Shown: piece by piece, positions 34,274 to 36,388 of the stretch
Numbering within the stretch: the stretch's first letter is position 1
Layout of the letters: every line of letters starts with the position of its first letter
Source of the DNA: Acidimicrobiales bacterium
GTDB taxonomy: Bacteria > Actinomycetota > Acidimicrobiia > Acidimicrobiales > SZUA-35
Assembly: GCA_020629155.1 (NCBI GenBank)
Contig: JAHDDW010000011.1
Coordinates: 83,412-119,799 of the forward strand
Length of the DNA stretch: 36,388 bases
Reading direction: 5' to 3'
Translations under genes and position numbers: made by a program
Notes under the pieces: generated by a model
The model's input: the letters and a program-made list of their open reading frames with translations, nothing else
Databases searched by the model: none
What the model was told of the DNA's origin: nothing

Positions 34274-35601
34274 GGCTGTTCTTCTTTCAGTTCGGTTTGG
34301 GTGATGTATGCGATTTGTGCGGCCATCACATGGTTGGTGATGTGCACGTTGGTTTGGGTTGCTAACGCTCGTCCTGGTGTGGAATCCAAGATTCGGATGA
34401 TGTCAGGGTCGAGAGTTCCGAAGAGCATTTGACGGCCCTGCTGATCTAAGGTGCCGATAGCGATTCGTGCGGTGATGTTATTTCGCAGCTGCCCGCCGTA
34501 AGGTCCGAGAGTTTGAGCGTCTGGTCGTTGGGCTGCAATGGCGAGGTGGATGCCGGAGCTGCGTCCCATCGCAGCGATGGTGTTTAATGCAACAGCGATA
34601 TTTTCTCGTAGGTCTTTGTCGGTTTTGCCCATCAAGAGTGTCGGTGTTTCGTCGACCACGATAAGTTGGCGTGACCATTTCTCTGAGTGCCAGGTTTCCT
34701 CGCCTTTCTCATCCAAAATTTCTTGCCGTCGGTACAGCTCTTTCAACGTTGCTTGAAGCATCTGCTCGGTTTCATGAAGCTGCGAGAGGACGGTGACGCC
34801 ACGGTTTTTGGTCCAGTGATATTCACCAGAGCGCTTCGGATTCACCACGATGGTTTCCCAGTTCGATTGGACAGCGTGAAGCAGGCAGAGTCGAATTACG
34901 CTGCCTTTCCCTCCGCCGGTGGCTCCGGTTATGAACAGGTGTGGTGCATGGTCGACATCCCAGGTGAGGTCGGTTCCGTCGGCGCATGCACCGAGATAGA
35001 TCTCATTCTCAACCACAGCGACCTTCGTACGGTTGAGTTCGAGCATTGTTGGTAGTGGCGTTTTTGTGAGGGTGATTTGGAGGTGGCCTGGTGTGTTTTC
35101 TTTCCAGGTTGCTTGGGTGTGGTTCGTAAGGCGTCGCAGGGAGTCGGCCATCTCAGGCCAGGCACCTATTCGGTGATCGGCTAGTGGTTGTAGCTCGACG
35201 ACGGTGCGGGTCGGTTCGATTTTGAGTGCACGAAGTTTCGGGGTGTGTTGTGTGCGTCCGTAGGTTTTTGACCAGCCGAGCTGGGTAGCATAGGTCGGCC
35301 AACGGCGACGCCATGTCGAATGGCGGTACCGTTCAACCGATGTTCGCCACTCAGCAATAGTCATCTGTCTCAGTCGGGGTAGCGGCACAACAGTTACGGC
35401 GGCGAGTGCTGCTGGGTGAACAAAAATCGCAGCCGCCAAGAGCACAACGACTGGAGCGCATAGGTTGCGGAAGTCCCAGCATGTTTGCCATACCCAGACG
35501 ATCGAGCGGACGAGTATTTCTGCTGCTTGCTCTACGAGGTCGGGGCGCTGTGGGGTGGAGTTTTGGTTGCCTGGGTCGAATCCCGTCAACGAGTCAGTCA
35601 T
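34270..35601 (-). CDS. FtsK/SpoIIIE (TraSA)-like DNA translocase
   Basis: This 443-residue protein has two hydrophobic N-terminal segments (around 30-42 and 48-74), then an FtsK-type motor domain: Walker A GATGGGKGS at 226-234, Walker B QLIVVDE at 312-318, and AIAAQRPDAQTLGPYGGQLR (FtsK signature block). TraSA/TraB proteins move double-stranded DNA between mycelia or cells in AICE transfer. Overlaps by four bases at both ends show tight coupling. Confidence 0.88.
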   Translation of the reverse strand: MTDSLTGFDPGNQNSTPQRPDLVEQAAEILVRSIVWVWQTCWDFRNLCAPVVVLLAAAIFVHPAALAAVTVVPLPRLRQMTIAEWRTSVERYRHSTWRRRWPTYATQLGWSKTYGRTQHTPKLRALKIEPTRTVVELQPLADHRIGAWPEMADSLRRLTNHTQATWKENTPGHLQITLTKTPLPTMLELNRTKVAVVENEIYLGACADGTDLTWDVDHAPHLFITGATGGGKGSVIRLCLLHAVQSNWETIVVNPKRSGEYHWTKNRGVTVLSQLHETEQMLQATLKELYRRQEILDEKGEETWHSEKWSRQLIVVDETPTLLMGKTDKDLRENIAVALNTIAAMGRSSGIHLAIAAQRPDAQTLGPYGGQLRNNITARIAIGTLDQQGRQMLFGTLDPDIIRILDSTPGRALATQTNVHITNHVMAAQIAYITQTELKEEQP

Positions 35602-35786
35602 GTCTCTCCACTCTCATCGCTTTGGTCGAGGTCGTTGTCTCCGTCGGGCTGGTTTTGTTTGAATAGTGGTAACTGTTTTTCTCGCCAGTACGCATCTTCG
35701 AGGCGACGTGCCCAGCCACGGATGATGGCGTTGTTCGAGTGGTACATGCGTTTGATGAGGCTGAGGAATTCGTTTGTTTCGGTCAT
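35598..35786 (-). CDS. 62-aa element protein, unknown
   Basis: The protein has a helical N-terminal part (TETNEFLSLIKRMYHSNNAI, IRGWARRLEDAYWREKQLPL) and an acidic, Asp/Gln/Ser-rich tail (PDGDNDLDQSDESGET). It starts inside a four-base overlap with a 28-residue ORF and its stop overlaps the FtsK-like start. No family recognised; its position suggests a transfer accessory. Confidence 0.6.
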   Translation of the reverse strand: MTETNEFLSLIKRMYHSNNAIIRGWARRLEDAYWREKQLPLFKQNQPDGDNDLDQSDESGET

Positions 35787-35869
35787 GGTGGTTTCTTTCT
35801 TTGTGGGTTGGTGGGAGTCGGCCAGCGATGAAGCTTCTGACCAACTCCCGGATTATTGGTTGTGGTCAT
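35783..35869 (-). CDS. 28-aa micro-ORF in the transfer operon
   Basis: ATG at 35869 follows directly on the stop of the 124-residue gene (TAA-ATG). The 28-codon frame is basic and Pro-rich (PTPTNPQRKKPP at the end). Its stop overlaps the next ATG by four bases. The exact fit is the only evidence; it overlaps an imperfect hairpin and could be a coupling leader rather than a functional peptide. Confidence 0.4.
   Translation of the reverse strand: MTTTNNPGVGQKLHRWPTPTNPQRKKPP
35813..35849. repeat. Imperfect 9-bp inverted repeat
   Basis: GGGAGTCGG (35813-35821) and CCAACTCCC (35841-35849) pair at 8 of 9 positions with a 19-base loop, inside the 28-codon ORF. No T run follows on the minus strand, so it is not a clear terminator. 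Confidence 0.4.
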
Positions 35870-36244
35870 TTAGTTGGCGGCACCTGCTGGCGCTGGTTTC
35901 CGTCCTACTGGTTTCGGGATTTTCACTGCTGTTGCGGTGAATGATTGCCCGAGGGTTCCTTTGGATTGCCAGAACTTGACTGACAGGTTCTCGAATTCGA
36001 TTGGAGCTTCAAATTCGGTTACGGGTGGGTCGGTTGCTGGGACGGTGACGGTTGCTGACCCTGCTTGTTCGTTGGCGGGGTCGATGATCATCACCCGTAT
36101 CTTCCACAAGGGTTGGCCGGTGTTTTCGTCCCGTGCTTGGCTGGTGGCTCGGACTCCGTCTGCCCATAGGTAATGCTCAGCTGTGGCGATGTACCTGAAT
36201 TTCAGGGTTTGGGTGTTGATGGTGAGTTGGTTAATGGTCGACAT
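35870..36244 (-). CDS. 124-aa element protein, unknown
   Basis: The preferred start is ATG 36244 (MSTINQLTINTQ), preceded by AAAGGAGA at a good distance; a longer frame starts at 36316 without a ribosome site. The sequence is strand-rich (LKFRYIATAEHYLWADGVRA, PLWKIRVMIIDPANEQ, EFEAPIEFENLSVKFWQSKG) and ends in a Pro/Ala/basic tail (KPVGRKPAPAGAAN). The strand pattern could be an OB-like fold, but no family is recognised. It is the first visible gene of the transfer operon. Confidence 0.7.
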   Translation of the reverse strand: MSTINQLTINTQTLKFRYIATAEHYLWADGVRATSQARDENTGQPLWKIRVMIIDPANEQAGSATVTVPATDPPVTEFEAPIEFENLSVKFWQSKGTLGQSFTATAVKIPKPVGRKPAPAGAAN

Positions 36245-36279
36245 GGTTGTCTCCTTTATGGTTTGTTTTTTGGTTTGAT

Positions 36280-36296
36280 GCGGGGTATTTCCCCGC
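36280..36296. repeat. 6-bp GC hairpin upstream of the 124-aa gene
   Basis: GCGGGG (36280-36285), TATTT, CCCCGC (36291-36296). It lies 36 bases upstream of the 124-residue gene on the minus strand with no T run after it in that direction. It may be a leader structure. Confidence 0.5.
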
Positions 36297-36331
36297 TGTT
36301 GTCGAACACCGCCCACCTACAAAAGGGTTTG

Positions 36332-36346
36332 AGTGTTCGAAACACT
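36332..36346. repeat. Operator-like palindrome
   Basis: AGTGTT-CGA-AACACT is a perfect 6-base inverted repeat with a 3-base centre. A second TCGAACAC at 36302-36309 is inverted relative to GTGTTCGA at 36333-36340, so the half-site occurs twice. This suits a repressor operator for the transfer operon. Confidence 0.5.
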
Positions 36347-36349
36347 TGT

Positions 36350-36375
36350 GACGCTCCATGTTTTTGTTGAGCGTC
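36350..36375. repeat. 7-bp inverted repeat at the window edge
   Basis: GACGCTC (36350-36356) and GAGCGTC (36369-36375) with a 12-base loop containing a T run. It is part of the palindrome cluster before the transfer operon. Confidence 0.45.
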
Positions 36376-36388
36376 GATGAGTTGATTG

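Larger units (their letters stand above)
31781..36388. mobile_element. Left part of an integrated conjugative/mobilisable element
   Basis: A tRNA-Leu gene, a tyrosine integrase directly downstream reading away from it, an Xis-like HTH, and an FtsK/TraSA-like translocase are the standard parts of actinobacterial integrative conjugative elements of the pSAM2/AICE kind. Cargo inside the window is small: one membrane protein and several tiny ORFs. No replication initiator or relaxase is seen; these may lie past 36388. The minus-strand genes look richer in G/T on the plus strand than the chromosomal part. The right att site is outside the window, so boundaries are not proven. Confidence 0.8.

Noticed and set aside
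34538-35055. Plus-strand frames opposite the FtsK-like gene
   Set aside because: They lie antisense to clear Walker A and B motifs and lack ribosome sites.

Overview
The window looks like chromosomal DNA of an actinobacterium with moderate rather than high G+C. CarD, DUF3039, DUF501 and DUF2510/RDD proteins, a wecA gene just upstream of an F-ATP synthase operon, and a ppx-like gene after a DUF501 gene are all actinobacterial signatures. The lower G+C and duplicated b subunits fit an Acidimicrobiia-type lineage, but that placement is inference. No rRNA or CRISPR array was seen. There is one tRNA.

Layout. 1-1750 (minus strand): the end-truncated start of an unknown protein, a PadR-type regulator with a long unfamiliar C-terminal half, and a toxin-antitoxin-like pair. 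1889-9778 (minus): a complete F1Fo ATP synthase operon in the order atpZ-like, atpI-like, atpB, atpE, atpF, second b gene, atpH, atpA, atpG, atpD, atpC. 9951-11548 (minus): a HipB/HipA module lying between the ATP operon and wecA (11873-13126), two loci that are neighbours in mycobacteria. 13229-17172 (plus): a one-pass membrane protein with a cytoplasmic helix-turn-helix and an extracellular HELGH metalloprotease-like domain, a serine hydrolase, an exported protein and an APH-fold kinase. 17178-20845: lgt, a metallo-beta-lactamase-fold protein that has lost most metal ligands, carD, and small membrane/RDD proteins. 21118-25944: galE, DUF3039, 5-formyl-THF cyclo-ligase, a Thr/Pro-rich surface protein, ung, a coiled-coil membrane protein and a Bax-inhibitor-1 family protein. 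26107-31688 (plus): a GH26-like secreted glycosidase, then DUF501, a half-length Ppx/GppA homologue, a GNAT acetyltransferase, maf, a UPF0104 membrane protein and an unknown membrane protein.

31781-36388: the left end of an integrated conjugative/mobilisable element. It begins at tRNA-Leu(UAA), has a tyrosine integrase reading away from the tRNA, and carries on the opposite strand a tightly coupled operon: 124-aa protein, 28-aa ORF, 62-aa protein, FtsK/TraSA-like translocase, 39-aa ORF, Xis-like HTH. The right end lies beyond the window.

Regulation. At least nine genes have a TAnnnT-type -10 hexamer placed 6-8 nt before the start codon and no convincing Shine-Dalgarno, suggesting frequent leaderless transcription. 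Genes inside operons and most element genes have Shine-Dalgarno sequences or stop/start overlaps.

Most unusual items: the HTH-TM-zincin protein, the metal-site-depleted MBL protein, the half-length Ppx/GppA protein, the PadR fusion, the micro-ORFs in the transfer operon, and the palindrome/repeat clusters near lgt, the integrase and the right edge.
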